Positions 46,217 through 55,837 of a stretch of 64,000 nt of DNA are shown piece after piece. The notes under the pieces are model-generated. The model made no database searches, had not been told where the DNA came from, and saw only the letters and a list, made by a program, of their open reading frames with translations. The stretch comes from LMUY01 sp965199105 (GTDB lineage: Bacteria; Pseudomonadota; Alphaproteobacteria; Acetobacterales; Acetobacteraceae). Made by a program: the position numbers and the translations under genes. The stretch covers positions 3,162,001-3,226,000 of the forward strand of contig CBDAQO010000002.1 of assembly GCA_965199105.1 (NCBI GenBank), given 5' to 3'. Within the stretch, counting starts at the first letter, position 1. Each line of letters begins with the position of its first letter.

Positions 46217-46241
46217 AACTGCAGCCGGCGTGCCGGTAGTC

Positions 46242-46409
46242 CTACTTGATCTTGGCTTCCTTGAACGTGACGTGCTTGCGCGCCACCGGGTCATATTTGC
46301 GCAACTCAAGCTTGCCCGTCGCCGAGCGCGCATTCTTCTTGGTCACGTAGAAAAAGCCGGTATCCGCCGTTGAGACAAGGCGGATTTGGATAGTGTTGCT
46401 CTTTGCCAT
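46242..46409 (-). CDS. rpmG: 50S ribosomal protein L33
   Basis: A 55-residue frame starting MAKSNTIQIRLVSTADTG and ending KHVTFKEAKIK, with the FFYVTKKNAR core, matches L33. The zinc-binding cysteines of the C+ type are absent, so this is the zinc-free form. It stands alone at a convergent junction with the cytochrome gene. Confidence 0.97.
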   Translation of the reverse strand: MAKSNTIQIRLVSTADTGFFYVTKKNARSATGKLELRKYDPVARKHVTFKEAKIK

Positions 46410-46470
46410 GCTGGATCTCTGCTAAAACGCTGGATTTGCCGCGAGAACATGCGCATCCCGCCGGGTCAGG

Positions 46471-47283
46471 TCAAGATTGGCCCGTTCCGCCCGGGCGCTG
46501 CGCGATCAGGGCGACCGATTGCACCACCTCCGTTACCAGCCCGTCCACCGCCACCGCCTGCACCAGCGCGTCCAACTCGGCCCGCAACTGCGCCACTCCG
46601 GCCTCGCCCAGCCGCTCCCGGGTGCTGCTGGACATCGAGAGCGCGCGGTCCAGCAGGGCGCCGCCAGGCGTCTGGCGGCGTTCGAACGCGCTGACGCTGC
46701 GCAGGCTGCCCAGCGGCGAGTCGAGCAGCACCGCCTCGTGCCGCACCCAGTCGGGGCCGCGCCAGGCCTGCCGTTGGCTCGCCCCAGTGGCCCGCTCCAA
46801 CACCGCCTGGTAGTCCGCGCGCCAGGCATTGTCCGGCACGGCCGGATGGTCGGTGCTGAACAGTACCAGCGCGCCCCCTGGCACCAGCAAGCGCTCCACT
46901 TGCCGCGCCGTCTCCACCCGGTCCATCCAGTGGAACGCCCGCCCGATCGTCACCAGCCGCAACGGCGCCAACGCCGGGCCCAAATCCGCCGAACTGCCCT
47001 GCTGGAACGCGACCTCGAGCCCCGCCGCCTCGGTCATCCGCCGCGCCAGCGCCAGCATCTCAGGCTCCGGATCGATGCCCAGCGCGCTGCCCATGTGCGG
47101 CCGGAACGCCCGGGCGAGCTGGCCCGGCCCGCAGCCGAGGTCCAGCAACGCCCCGCTGCCGTCCAGCCGGCACACCTGCGCCACCGTGGCGACCAGCGCC
47201 TCGGCATAGGGAGGCCGGCCGCGCAGGTAGTGGGGCGCCGCGGAGCGGAACCGGTCGGGCTGGAACGGGATCGGTGAAGTCAT
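46471..47283 (-). CDS. SAM-dependent class I methyltransferase
   Basis: The 270-residue product has motif I LLDLGCGPGQLARAF, motif II ALGIDPEPEML, and GRAFHWMDRVE with LLVPGGALVLFS. This is the Methyltransf_11/trans-aconitate-like group. The substrate is unknown. GGAGG lies five bases before the ATG. The ATG overlaps the recQ stop by four bases (ATGA), so it is translated with recQ, although no shared function is known. Confidence 0.87.
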   Translation of the reverse strand: MTSPIPFQPDRFRSAAPHYLRGRPPYAEALVATVAQVCRLDGSGALLDLGCGPGQLARAFRPHMGSALGIDPEPEMLALARRMTEAAGLEVAFQQGSSADLGPALAPLRLVTIGRAFHWMDRVETARQVERLLVPGGALVLFSTDHPAVPDNAWRADYQAVLERATGASQRQAWRGPDWVRHEAVLLDSPLGSLRSVSAFERRQTPGGALLDRALSMSSSTRERLGEAGVAQLRAELDALVQAVAVDGLVTEVVQSVALIAQRPGGTGQS

Positions 47284-49124
47284 TTCGCCTCCAGGATCAC
47301 GCGCAGTACCGCCGCCCCGTAGCGCTGCAGCTTGAACGCGCCGACCCCCTTCACGTTGGCCATGTCGGCCAGCGAGCCAGGCGCCGCCGCTGCCAGGTCC
47401 CGCAGCACGGTGTCGGGAAAGATCACGTAGGCCGGCACGCCCTGGGTGCGCGCTTCGGCCGCCCGCCATGCCCGCAGCGCCTCGAACGGGCCGCCTGGGT
47501 CGGGCTGTGCCGCGGCCCCCGTGCGCGCCTTGCGGTCCCGCGGGCGGCCGGCGAGCGGATCGGGCACGTCCTCCCGCAGCATCACCGTGGTTTCGCCGCG
47601 CAGGATCGGCCGGGCGCGCTCGGCCACCAGCGCCAGCCCGGGCCGCTCTCCCTCGCCCCGCGTGAGCGCACCGATGGCCACCAATTGCCGGATCACGCCA
47701 CGCCAGAACCCGTCCGACTGGTCCGCCCCGGCGCCCCAGGTCGGCAGCCGGTCATGCGCGTGCTTCTCCACCATCGGCGTGCGCTGGCCACGCAGCACGG
47801 CGGTAATGTGCAGCGCGCCAAACATCTGGCCGGTGCGGTAGATCGCCGAAAGCACCTTCTGCGCCGCCACCGTGCCGTCGAACAGCCGGGCCGGGTGGGC
47901 GCAGGTGTCGCAGTGGCCGCACGGTTCCGGCAGCATCTCGCCGAACCAGGCCAGCAGCCCGCGCGTGCGGCATTCCGGCGTCTCGGTAAGGCTGATCATC
48001 GCCTCCAGCCGGGCCGCGCGCACCTTCTTCTCCGCCTCGGGCGCGTTGGACTGGTCGAGCCAGTGTCGCGCCCGCACGATGTCCTCGCCGCCATACAGCA
48101 GCAGCGTGTCCGCCCGCTCGCCGTCGCGCCCGGCGCGGCCGATCTGCTGGTAGTAGCCCTCGGGGCTGTCCGGCATGTCCAGGTGCACCACGAAGCGCAC
48201 GTCCGGCCGGTCGATCCCCATGCCGAACGCAATCGTCGCCACCATGATCACCGCCTCGCCGGAGCGGAACCGCTGCAGCGCCACCCGCTTCTCGAGCGGC
48301 GCCAACCCGGCGTGGAACGCGACCGCGACGTGCCCGCTGGCGCGCAAGCTCGCCGTCACCCGCTCGGTTTTGGAGCGGCTGCCGCAGTAGACGATGCCCG
48401 CTTCCCCGGCATGCGCCTTCAGGAACGCGCCCAACTGGGCCATTTCGCCCGTCTTGGCGGCGGCGGCGATGTGCAGGTTGGCCCGGTGGAAGCTGGCGGC
48501 AAACACCGCCGCGTCCGGCATCTCCAGCGCCTGAAGAATATCGTCGCGCGTGCGGTGGTCGGCGGTAGCGGTCAGCGCCACCCGGGGCACGCCCGGGAAG
48601 TCCTTCCGCAGCCGGCGCAGCATGCGGTATTCCGGCCGGAACTCGTGCCCCCAGGCCGACACGCAATGCGCCTCGTCCACCGCGATCAGCGCCACTTCCT
48701 GCCGCCACAGCCGCTCCAGCGTGCCCTCCATCATTAGCCGCTCGGGCGAGACGTAGAGCAGGTCGAGCGTGCCGTCGGCCAAGGCCCGCGCGGTGCGGGA
48801 GGCGTCCTCCGGCTCCACCTCCGAGTGCAGCGCGCCGGCCGACACGCCGAGTTGGCGCAACGCCGCCACCTGGTCGTCCATCAGCGCGATCAGCGGCGAC
48901 ACCACCACCGCGACGCCGTGCCGCGCCAGCGCCGGAACCTGGTAGCACACGCTCTTGCCGCCGCCCGTGGGCATCAGCACCAGCGCGTCCCCACCGCCCA
49001 CCACGTGCGCGATGGCGTCCGCCTGCAGGCCGCGGAAATCAGGGAAGCCGAACACCCGGCGCAGGATGTCCCGCGGGCTCTCTCCGCCGGGTTGGCTCAG
49101 GGCCTGGGCCGGTGCGGTGCTCAG
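47280..49124 (-). CDS. recQ: ATP-dependent DNA helicase RecQ, start codon probably CTG
   Basis: RecQ unwinds recombination and fork structures 3' to 5'. The product of about 614 residues has VFGFPDFRGLQADAI (motif 0), LMPTGGGKSVCYQVP (Walker A), VDEAHCVSAWGHEFRPEY (DEAH), the helicase motif QQIGRAGRDG, a zinc-binding region (EPCGHCDTCAHP) and a C-terminal HRDC domain. No ATG, GTG or TTG occurs at the expected start. The conserved frame begins at a CTG (49122-49124) overlapping the upstream OmpA-like stop, reading LSTAPAQALSQ. A downstream GTG would delete part of the first conserved helix; an upstream start would run through the OmpA-like gene. Confidence 0.88.
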   Translation of the reverse strand: MSTAPAQALSQPGGESPRDILRRVFGFPDFRGLQADAIAHVVGGGDALVLMPTGGGKSVCYQVPALARHGVAVVVSPLIALMDDQVAALRQLGVSAGALHSEVEPEDASRTARALADGTLDLLYVSPERLMMEGTLERLWRQEVALIAVDEAHCVSAWGHEFRPEYRMLRRLRKDFPGVPRVALTATADHRTRDDILQALEMPDAAVFAASFHRANLHIAAAAKTGEMAQLGAFLKAHAGEAGIVYCGSRSKTERVTASLRASGHVAVAFHAGLAPLEKRVALQRFRSGEAVIMVATIAFGMGIDRPDVRFVVHLDMPDSPEGYYQQIGRAGRDGERADTLLLYGGEDIVRARHWLDQSNAPEAEKKVRAARLEAMISLTETPECRTRGLLAWFGEMLPEPCGHCDTCAHPARLFDGTVAAQKVLSAIYRTGQMFGALHITAVLRGQRTPMVEKHAHDRLPTWGAGADQSDGFWRGVIRQLVAIGALTRGEGERPGLALVAERARPILRGETTVMLREDVPDPLAGRPRDRKARTGAAAQPDPGGPFEALRAWRAAEARTQGVPAYVIFPDTVLRDLAAAAPGSLADMANVKGVGAFKLQRYGAAVLRVILEAK

Positions 49125-49501
49125 GGCAGGTCGATGTCGATCTCGGCGCGCCGGTCGGTCACGCCCTGCTGGCTGCCCGGCGGCGTTCCCCCCGCCTTGG
49201 TGACGACCAGGCTGCCCGGCACGCCGTCCTTGATCAGCGCGGCGGTGACGACGTCCGCCCGGGCCTGCGACAACTTCACGTTGTCGGCCGGGGCACCCGC
49301 CGGGTCGGCATAGCCGATCACCTCCACTGCGGCCTTGGGAAAGCGCTTCGACACGCCGGCCGCATTGTCGACGATGCGGCTCGCCGACTCGTCCAGTTGC
49401 GTGGAGAAGGGGGTGAAGAACACGGGATACATACGGTCGGGCGCCTGCTGGGCGCACCCCGTGAGGGCAAGCAGGCAGCAGCCGGACAAGACGCGGCGCA
49501 T
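49121..49501 (-). CDS. OmpA-like peptidoglycan-associated lipoprotein
   Basis: The 126-residue product has a lipoprotein signal peptide ending in LLALTGC and an OmpA-like domain. The latter has FFTPFSTQLDESASRIV, VIGYADPAGAPADNVKLSQA and an Arg near the end (DRRAEIDI), which fits the peptidoglycan-binding fold. It should anchor the outer membrane to the wall. The stop codon overlaps the probable recQ start. Confidence 0.88.
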   Translation of the reverse strand: MRRVLSGCCLLALTGCAQQAPDRMYPVFFTPFSTQLDESASRIVDNAAGVSKRFPKAAVEVIGYADPAGAPADNVKLSQARADVVTAALIKDGVPGSLVVTKAGGTPPGSQQGVTDRRAEIDIDLP

Positions 49502-49578
49502 AGAAAAACTCCAAGTGGTCGCACGCCTAACTGCCTCGCGCCGCGAAGCCCCGTCAATCGCCCAATGGCGACACGCCG

Positions 49579-51231
49579 CTATGCCGCCGCCGCCACCGCG
49601 CGACCGCCGGACAGGCGCCAGATGCGGTCGAGTTGCTCCACCCCGGTCAGGCGGTGGGCGATCAACAGTAGCGTGCGCCCTTCGGCCAGCCCGTTCAGGG
49701 TGCGCAGGAATTGCCGCTCGGTCTGCGCGTCCAGCCCGCTGCCGGGCTCGTCCAGCACCAGGATCGGCGCGTCCGACAACAACGTCCGCGCCAGCGCGAT
49801 CCGCCGCCCCTGGCCGCCCGACACGCGCGCGCCGCCCTCACCGAGCCAGGTGTCGAGCCCGTCCGGCAGGCCGCGCACGAACTCGCCGATCTCCGCCCCG
49901 TCCAGCGCGCGCCACAGCGCCGGCTCGTCCGCACCCGGGCGGCCGAGCAGCAGGTTGGCGCGGATGGTGTCGTCGAACAGGTGGGTCGCCTGCGAGAGGA
50001 AGCCGATGCGGGCGCGCACGTCGCCCGAGGCCAGGGTGGCGATGTCGGTCCCGCCGAGCTCGACCGTGCCGGCATTGGGTGCGACCAGCTTGAGCAGCAG
50101 GCCGGCCAGGGTCGACTTGCCGCAGCCGGACGGCCCCAGGATCGCCATCCGCGCGCCCTGCGGCACCTCGAGCGTGAGGCCGTCGAACAACTCCGGCTGG
50201 TCCGCGCCCCAGCGGAAATGCACCCCGGCGAAGCGCAGCGCGTTGCCCGCCGGCGGGTCGGCCGGTTGCACGGGCTCCGGCACTGCGGCGTGCGGCGCGG
50301 CGGCTTCCAGCACCCGGGTGGCCGCCGCTGCCGCGTGGCCCGCCAGCACGCCGGCCCGCGGCAGGCCGCCCGCCACCTCGAACGCCGCCACCAGCAGGAA
50401 CACCGCCCCGACCGCGAACACCGGCCGAGCCCCAGCACCCAGCAGGATGGCCAGCAGTGCCGCCTGCGCGCACAGGAAGCCACCCGCCTGCGCCACGATC
50501 GCTCGGCCCGCCAGCCGCCGCTGGGCACCTCGCGCGGCCGCGTCGCATGCTGCCATCCGCTCCAGCATCCGCCCTTCGGCGCCGAACACCCGCACCTCGC
50601 GCAACCCGGACAGCGCGTCCAGCACCGCCACCCGCAGCGCGGCGGTAGCAGTGGCCATGTCGGCGCCATAGCGGCTGGCGAACCCGGCGGCGATGGCCGG
50701 CGCCACGAACGCGGCCAGCACGAACAGCACGCAGGCGATCAGCCCCTGGACCCAGACGCTGCCGCCATACCCCACCAGCAACGCCACCAGGATGGGCAGC
50801 AGCACGACGGCCACCGCGAGCGGCACCATGATGCGCAAATAGAGCCCGTCCAGCGTCTCCACGTCGTCCACCAGCCTGGCCGCGACGTCTCCAGCGCGGG
50901 CCATGCCAAGGCCGCCGGCCGAACGCCGGGCCAACGCGCGGAAGAACCACACCCGCAAATCCGCCAGGGCGCGGAAGGTCGCGGCATGGGTCACCATCCG
51001 CTCGCTGTAGCGTAGCACCACCCGCACCGGGCCGAGCACGGTCAGCAACGCCAGGCCACCCGCCGCGGCACCGAGCAGCAGAATCGCCACATGCCCGCCC
51101 GCCAGCGCCAGCAGGGCCACCCCGGACAGCGCGGAGGCGACTGCCACCAGCAGGCCCACGCCCAGCGACGCCCAGCGACGCCGCCACAGCAACAGGATGC
51201 GGCCGAGCGCGCGCATCGCGGTGTCGTTCAT
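49579..51231 (-). CDS. cydC: Thiol reductant ABC exporter subunit CydC
   Basis: CydC with CydD exports cysteine/glutathione to the periplasm, needed for bd-oxidase and cytochrome c assembly. The 550-residue half-transporter has about six membrane segments, then an ATPase with Walker A ILGPSGCGKSTLAGLL, signature RVSGGQGRRIALAR and Walker B ILVLDEPGSGLD. The Walker B is followed by Gly-Ser instead of the usual Thr. The ATG overlaps the cydD stop by four bases. A longer in-frame extension exists upstream inside cydD and is not coding. Confidence 0.9.
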   Translation of the reverse strand: MNDTAMRALGRILLLWRRRWASLGVGLLVAVASALSGVALLALAGGHVAILLLGAAAGGLALLTVLGPVRVVLRYSERMVTHAATFRALADLRVWFFRALARRSAGGLGMARAGDVAARLVDDVETLDGLYLRIMVPLAVAVVLLPILVALLVGYGGSVWVQGLIACVLFVLAAFVAPAIAAGFASRYGADMATATAALRVAVLDALSGLREVRVFGAEGRMLERMAACDAAARGAQRRLAGRAIVAQAGGFLCAQAALLAILLGAGARPVFAVGAVFLLVAAFEVAGGLPRAGVLAGHAAAAATRVLEAAAPHAAVPEPVQPADPPAGNALRFAGVHFRWGADQPELFDGLTLEVPQGARMAILGPSGCGKSTLAGLLLKLVAPNAGTVELGGTDIATLASGDVRARIGFLSQATHLFDDTIRANLLLGRPGADEPALWRALDGAEIGEFVRGLPDGLDTWLGEGGARVSGGQGRRIALARTLLSDAPILVLDEPGSGLDAQTERQFLRTLNGLAEGRTLLLIAHRLTGVEQLDRIWRLSGGRAVAAAA

Positions 51232-52907
51232 GCCGCCCCCCGCGCCGGCGTCACCCGTCCGTCCCGCAGGTCGAGCCGTCGCGAGCCGAAGCTGTGCGCG
51301 GCCGCGGCGTGGCTCGCCAGCACCACCGTGCGCCCCACCGCCAGACGGCGCAGGCTGTCCAGCACGTCCCCCTCGGTCACCGGGTCGAGATGCGCGGTCG
51401 GCTCGTCCAGCAGCAGCAACGGCGCGTTCTTGAGAAAAGCGCGGGCGATCGCCACCCGTTGCGCCTGCCCGCCCGACAGGCCGTAGCCGCCCTCGCCCAC
51501 CACCGTGTCCAACCCGGCGGGCAGGCCATCGGCAAACGCGCTCACCCGGGCGTTGCGCGCCGCCGTCTCGAGCTCCCGGTCGCTGGCATCGGGGCGGGCG
51601 AAGCGGATGTTCTCCCCGATTGTGCCGGCGAAGATCACCGGGTGCTGGCCGATCGCCGTCGTCATCCGCATGAGCGCGGCAGGGACAACGCTGGCGATGT
51701 CGGCGCCGTTGATCAGGATGCGCCCGCCCTCCGGCGCCACGAAGCCCAGCAGCAGCTCGATGATGGTCGACTTGCCCGAGCCGGACGGCCCCGCCAGTAC
51801 CAGCGTCTCGCCGGCGGGGACGCGGAAGCTCACGTCCTGCAGCGCCGGGCCGCGGGTCGCGTCCCAGGTGAAGCCGACATGCTCGAACGCGACCGAAACG
51901 CCATGCGCCGCCACGGTGCGGATCGCCGGGCCATCCACCACCGCAGCGGCCGCGGGCGGCACCGCGGCGAGCGCCTCGGCTGCGGCAGAGGCGTGCGAGC
52001 GGTCCTGGTAGGCGACGGAAAACGCGCGCAAGGGGGCGAAGAACTCGGGGACCAACAGCAGCACGAACACGGCTTCGGTCGGATTCAACCGGTGCGCCGC
52101 CGCCGCCGTGCCGTAGCGGATGGCGAGCAGCACCAGCGCCAGCGCGACCGCGCAATCCAGCGCTGCCGACGCGATGAACGCCACCCGCAACACCCGCATG
52201 GTGCGCCGCCTGAGCTCGTCCGCCGCCTGCGCCAGCGCGGACGCCTCGTCCGCCGCCCGGCCGGCCAGCACGATGGAGGAAATCCCACGCACCCGGTCGA
52301 GGAAGCGCGCCTGCAGCCGGGCCATCGCGGTGAGTTGCCGGCGGGATGCCACCGCCGCGCCGATGCCCGACACGGCCTGCGCGACCGGCACCAGCAGCCC
52401 GGCGGCACCCAGGATCAGCGCGCCCACAGGGTCGGCGATGGCGACGCACACCAGCACCAGCAGCGGCCCGGCGATCGCCAGGCTGGCTGCCGGGAGCCAG
52501 CGGGCGAAGAAGCCGTCCAGCGCGTCGATCCGGTCCACCACGGTGGTGCTGAGCGCCGCGGAGTGCTCCCCTCGCAGCACCGCCGGGCCCGCTGCCAGCA
52601 GCCGGGCAAAAGCATCCCGTCGCAACCGCTGGCGGGCAGAGGCTCCTGCCGCCACCGCGCTGCGGTCCCCCAGCACCAGCAGCGCCGCCCGCAGCAACGA
52701 TGCCGCGACAAAACCCGCCACCGCCCAGGCGGCCGCCGGTGCCTGTCGGCTCAACGCGGCACCGAGGATTGCCGCCACGCATCCGGTCTGGCCGATGGCG
52801 AGGGCCACGCCGGCCAGCCCGAACAACACCGCCGGCAGGGCAGCCTTGCGCCCCGCAGCGGTTTCGGTCCGCAACCATGCGCGGCCGGACTTGGTCAGTT
52901 CGCTCAT
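51228..52907 (-). CDS. cydD: Thiol reductant ABC exporter subunit CydD
   Basis: The 559-residue partner of CydC has membrane segments in the first 300 residues, then Walker A LAGPSGSGKSTIIELLLG (about residues 367-385), signature YGLSGGQAQRVAIARAF and Walker B LLLLDEPTAHLDP. This matches CydD more than a generic exporter. Both are minus-strand and coupled. The target oxidase genes cydAB are not in the window. Confidence 0.9.
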   Translation of the reverse strand: MSELTKSGRAWLRTETAAGRKAALPAVLFGLAGVALAIGQTGCVAAILGAALSRQAPAAAWAVAGFVAASLLRAALLVLGDRSAVAAGASARQRLRRDAFARLLAAGPAVLRGEHSAALSTTVVDRIDALDGFFARWLPAASLAIAGPLLVLVCVAIADPVGALILGAAGLLVPVAQAVSGIGAAVASRRQLTAMARLQARFLDRVRGISSIVLAGRAADEASALAQAADELRRRTMRVLRVAFIASAALDCAVALALVLLAIRYGTAAAAHRLNPTEAVFVLLLVPEFFAPLRAFSVAYQDRSHASAAAEALAAVPPAAAAVVDGPAIRTVAAHGVSVAFEHVGFTWDATRGPALQDVSFRVPAGETLVLAGPSGSGKSTIIELLLGFVAPEGGRILINGADIASVVPAALMRMTTAIGQHPVIFAGTIGENIRFARPDASDRELETAARNARVSAFADGLPAGLDTVVGEGGYGLSGGQAQRVAIARAFLKNAPLLLLDEPTAHLDPVTEGDVLDSLRRLAVGRTVVLASHAAAAHSFGSRRLDLRDGRVTPARGAA

Positions 52908-52967
52908 GATCGCCGATGTAGCGACACTGCCGCGGCCTGCCCACCCGTGTCGCGGGTTAAAGCTGCG

Positions 52968-54137
52968 TCAGGCGCCCAGTGCGGTCTTGGCCGCGGCCGC
53001 CAGGAACCGTGCGGCCACCGGCAAGATGGCGTCATTGAAGTCGTAATGCGGGTTGTGCAGCTCCCGACCGCCTGCCGAGGGCCCATTGCCGATCCAGGCG
53101 AACGCCCCCGGCCGGTGCACCAGGAACTCGCCGAAATCCTCGCTCGCCATCGAGGCCGCCACGTCGCGCCGCACCGCCAGCCCCGCGCCCTGCGCCGCCT
53201 GCACCGCCAGCAATGCCTCCGCCTCGCTGTTAGCGACCCGCACCACGCCGATGCCCAGCTCCACCGTGGCCGCCACGTCGAGCATCGCCGCGACACCCGC
53301 CACCACCCGCCTTATGCCCGCCTCCACTTGCGCATGCACGTCCGGCCGGTGGGTACGGAAGGTGCCGCCCATGACCACGCGGTGCGGAATCTGGTTGCTG
53401 GCGATGCCGCCATTGATGGTGCAGATCGACACCACGGCGGTGTCCAGCGGGTCCACGTTGCGCGCCACGATCGATTGCAGCGCGACCATCACGTGCGCCG
53501 CGGCGAGCATCGGGTCCCGCGTCAGATGCGGCATCGCGGCGTGCCCGGCGTGGCCGTCCAGCGTGATCACCACGCGGGAGCCCTGCGCCATCACCGCGCC
53601 CTGGTGCACGAACACCTCGCCCGCTGGCAGGCCCGGCATGTTGTGGTAGCCGAAGATGCGCTCCATCGGGAAGCGCTCTAGCAGGCCGTCCTGCAGCATC
53701 GCCTTGGCGCCGCCATAGCCCTCTTCGGCCGGTTGGAACACGAGCTGGATGGTGCCCGCCCAGTCCGTCTCCCGCGCCAGCAAGGCCGCCGCGCCCAGCA
53801 GGCTCACGGTGTGCCCGTCATGCCCGCAGGCATGCATCACGCCGGGCCGGGTCGAGCCGTAGGCGGCGCCGGTCTGCTCCTCGATGGGCAGCGCGTCCAT
53901 GTCGGCCCGCAAGCCCACGCTGCGGTTGGAGACGCCGCGCCGCAGCGTCGCCACCACCCCGTGGCCGCCGACGCCGGTGGCGTGCTCGATGCCCAACTCG
54001 GTCAGCCGCGCCGACACGAACGCGGCCGTCTCGCTCTCCTGCTGCGACAGCTCCGGATGGGCGTGCAGATGGCGTCGCCAGGCGGTCAGTTGGGCGTCCA
54101 GCGCCGAAGCGATCGAGGGTGCGTTTGCCTGGGTCAT
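52968..54137 (-). CDS. M20D-family amidohydrolase
   Basis: The 389-residue zinc hydrolase begins with AWRRHLHAHPELSQQE and has LRADMDALPIEEQTG, VMHACGHDGHTVSLLG, VFQPAEEGYGGAKAM and the C-terminal ASEDFGEF. These are the marks of the hippurate/N-acyl-amino-acid amidohydrolase group (M20D). It would release a free amino acid from an N-acyl conjugate. The ATG overlaps the stop of the sensor kinase gene (ATGA), placing it at the end of the nepR-kinase operon. A link to the stress response is therefore plausible, but inferred from location. Confidence 0.9.
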   Translation of the reverse strand: MTQANAPSIASALDAQLTAWRRHLHAHPELSQQESETAAFVSARLTELGIEHATGVGGHGVVATLRRGVSNRSVGLRADMDALPIEEQTGAAYGSTRPGVMHACGHDGHTVSLLGAAALLARETDWAGTIQLVFQPAEEGYGGAKAMLQDGLLERFPMERIFGYHNMPGLPAGEVFVHQGAVMAQGSRVVITLDGHAGHAAMPHLTRDPMLAAAHVMVALQSIVARNVDPLDTAVVSICTINGGIASNQIPHRVVMGGTFRTHRPDVHAQVEAGIRRVVAGVAAMLDVAATVELGIGVVRVANSEAEALLAVQAAQGAGLAVRRDVAASMASEDFGEFLVHRPGAFAWIGNGPSAGGRELHNPHYDFNDAILPVAARFLAAAAKTALGA

Positions 54138-55837
54138 GATGGCGCACTCTCCCCCGCCAGCCCCGCGGCGTCCAGGCTGCTCTGGCGGGCGGACCGTTGC
54201 GCCGGCCGCATTGGCAACCGGATGACGTAGCGCGTACCATGGCCATGCTCGATGGCAAGGGTGGCGCCAAGCTGGCGGCTGAACCCGCGGATCAGCCGCA
54301 ACCCGATGCCGTCGCGCTGCGCCTCGTCCGCCCCGCGCGCCTCGATCCCCACGCCGTCATCGCTGATCTCGAGGTCGAGCGCGGTGCCAGACTCGGTCAG
54401 GCTCACGTGGATCGTGCCGGACCGGTTGCCTGGGAAGGCGTATTTCACCGAGTTGGTCACGATCTCGGTCACGATCAGCGCCATCGGTACCGCCTCGTCG
54501 CTGGACAGCCGCAGCTCCGGCGCCTCGATCAGCAGCGAGATGCGGTCGCCCTCTACCTCCCCGATGGCCTGGAACAACTGGCCGCACAGCTCGGTGAGGA
54601 AGGAGCGCATGTTGATCATGTGCAGCTCGCCATCGGCGTAGAGGTGGCGGTGCAGCGTCGCCAACGCCCGCACCCGGTCGCGCGCGGCCTGGAACTCGGC
54701 CCGCGCCTCCGGCAGCCGGATGCGGCTCGCCTGCAGGTTGAGCAGGCTCGCGATGATCTGCAGGTTGTTCTTGACCCGGTGATGCACCTCGAGCACCAGC
54801 AACGTCTGCTGCTCCTGCGCCTGCAGCAGCTCGGCCTCCTTCTGGCGCAACACCCCGGTGGCGGCGGCGAACGACTTGGCCAGTTGCTGCACCTCGTCCG
54901 GCGCGCCTCGCATGTCCCCGGGAGCGAACACCTCCCCCGCCCGCCAGTGCCGCACGCTCTCGCTCAACCGGCGCAACGGCGCACCGAACGCCAGGTCGGC
55001 CCCAAATAGCATCGCCGCCAACCCGGCCAGCAACAGCGCGCCGAGTTCGCTCGTGCGCACTGCCAGCACGCGCAGCGCCTTCTGGTGCTCCGTCTCCGCG
55101 CTGACGGCCACCACCAGCTTCCACCCGCCCGCCATGTTCGAGGTGGCGTAGGCGTACCGCTGCCCCGCCGCCGACAGCCCGCGCACCACCGCTGGTTGCG
55201 GCCCGAGTAGCGCCGCCATGACCGGCACCGTCGGCAGCGCGGTCGGCAAGTCGCCCACCGCGCTGGCAATGCGTCGCTGGTCGTCCAGCAACCAGGCGGC
55301 AGCATGATTGCTCGCGATGTCCGCCAACGCCGCACCCAAGGGGAACGGCGTCAGCACCTTGGCCATCACCGCACCCGTGCCGTTCGACGCAGCCACCACG
55401 AGCGGACCGTCCGCGCCCAGCAGCCCGAGGCTGAACGGCGCGCCCTGCCGCGCCCGGTCGAACCACGACGGTTGACCCGGCATCGCGCGCGGCGGCCTGC
55501 GGACAGTGCAGCGCTCGCTGCCATCGGCATCGAACACCAGCAGGAGGGGGACGGCCGCCGGAACGCCATCGCAGGTCGAAGCACCGTGATGATTGAGCGC
55601 CGCCACCATCGCCTGGCTTACGGTGGCGGCAATCTCGCCGCGCAGCTCGGCCAGCACCTGGCCTTCGATCACCGCGGCACGCTCTTCCGAGCCCTTGTTG
55701 ACGCTGTAGTAGTCCTGCATCACCACGGTCGCCGCCATCAGCGTGATCGGCACTGCCGCGACCAGGCACAGGGCGGCAAGGCGGCTACGGGTCTGGCCAG
55801 CGCGCGACCACCCGGTCGGCAGCCGCGGAAGCTTCAC
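54134..55837 (-). CDS. Sensor histidine kinase, HisKA_2 type (probable general-stress kinase)
   Basis: The 567-residue kinase has a membrane helix near residue 23-42, a periplasmic sensor region of about 210 residues, a second helix near 270, and a HAMP-like region. A HisKA_2 domain follows with LEVHHRVKNNLQIIASLLN (phosphoacceptor His at 352/353). The HATPase_c domain has LIVTEIVTNSVKYAF, DDGVGI and GIGLRLIRGF. HisKA_2 kinases next to NepR/EcfG are the PhyK/PhyT-like activators of PhyR. The gene overlaps nepR upstream and the amidohydrolase downstream by four bases each. Confidence 0.9.
   Translation of the reverse strand: MKLPRLPTGWSRAGQTRSRLAALCLVAAVPITLMAATVVMQDYYSVNKGSEERAAVIEGQVLAELRGEIAATVSQAMVAALNHHGASTCDGVPAAVPLLLVFDADGSERCTVRRPPRAMPGQPSWFDRARQGAPFSLGLLGADGPLVVAASNGTGAVMAKVLTPFPLGAALADIASNHAAAWLLDDQRRIASAVGDLPTALPTVPVMAALLGPQPAVVRGLSAAGQRYAYATSNMAGGWKLVVAVSAETEHQKALRVLAVRTSELGALLLAGLAAMLFGADLAFGAPLRRLSESVRHWRAGEVFAPGDMRGAPDEVQQLAKSFAAATGVLRQKEAELLQAQEQQTLLVLEVHHRVKNNLQIIASLLNLQASRIRLPEARAEFQAARDRVRALATLHRHLYADGELHMINMRSFLTELCGQLFQAIGEVEGDRISLLIEAPELRLSSDEAVPMALIVTEIVTNSVKYAFPGNRSGTIHVSLTESGTALDLEISDDGVGIEARGADEAQRDGIGLRLIRGFSRQLGATLAIEHGHGTRYVIRLPMRPAQRSARQSSLDAAGLAGESAPS

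Noticed and set aside
51232..52944. N-terminal extension of the cydC frame
   Set aside because: It lies entirely within cydD in another frame and reads as Gly/Ala/Arg filler. CydC starts at the ATG overlapping the cydD stop.
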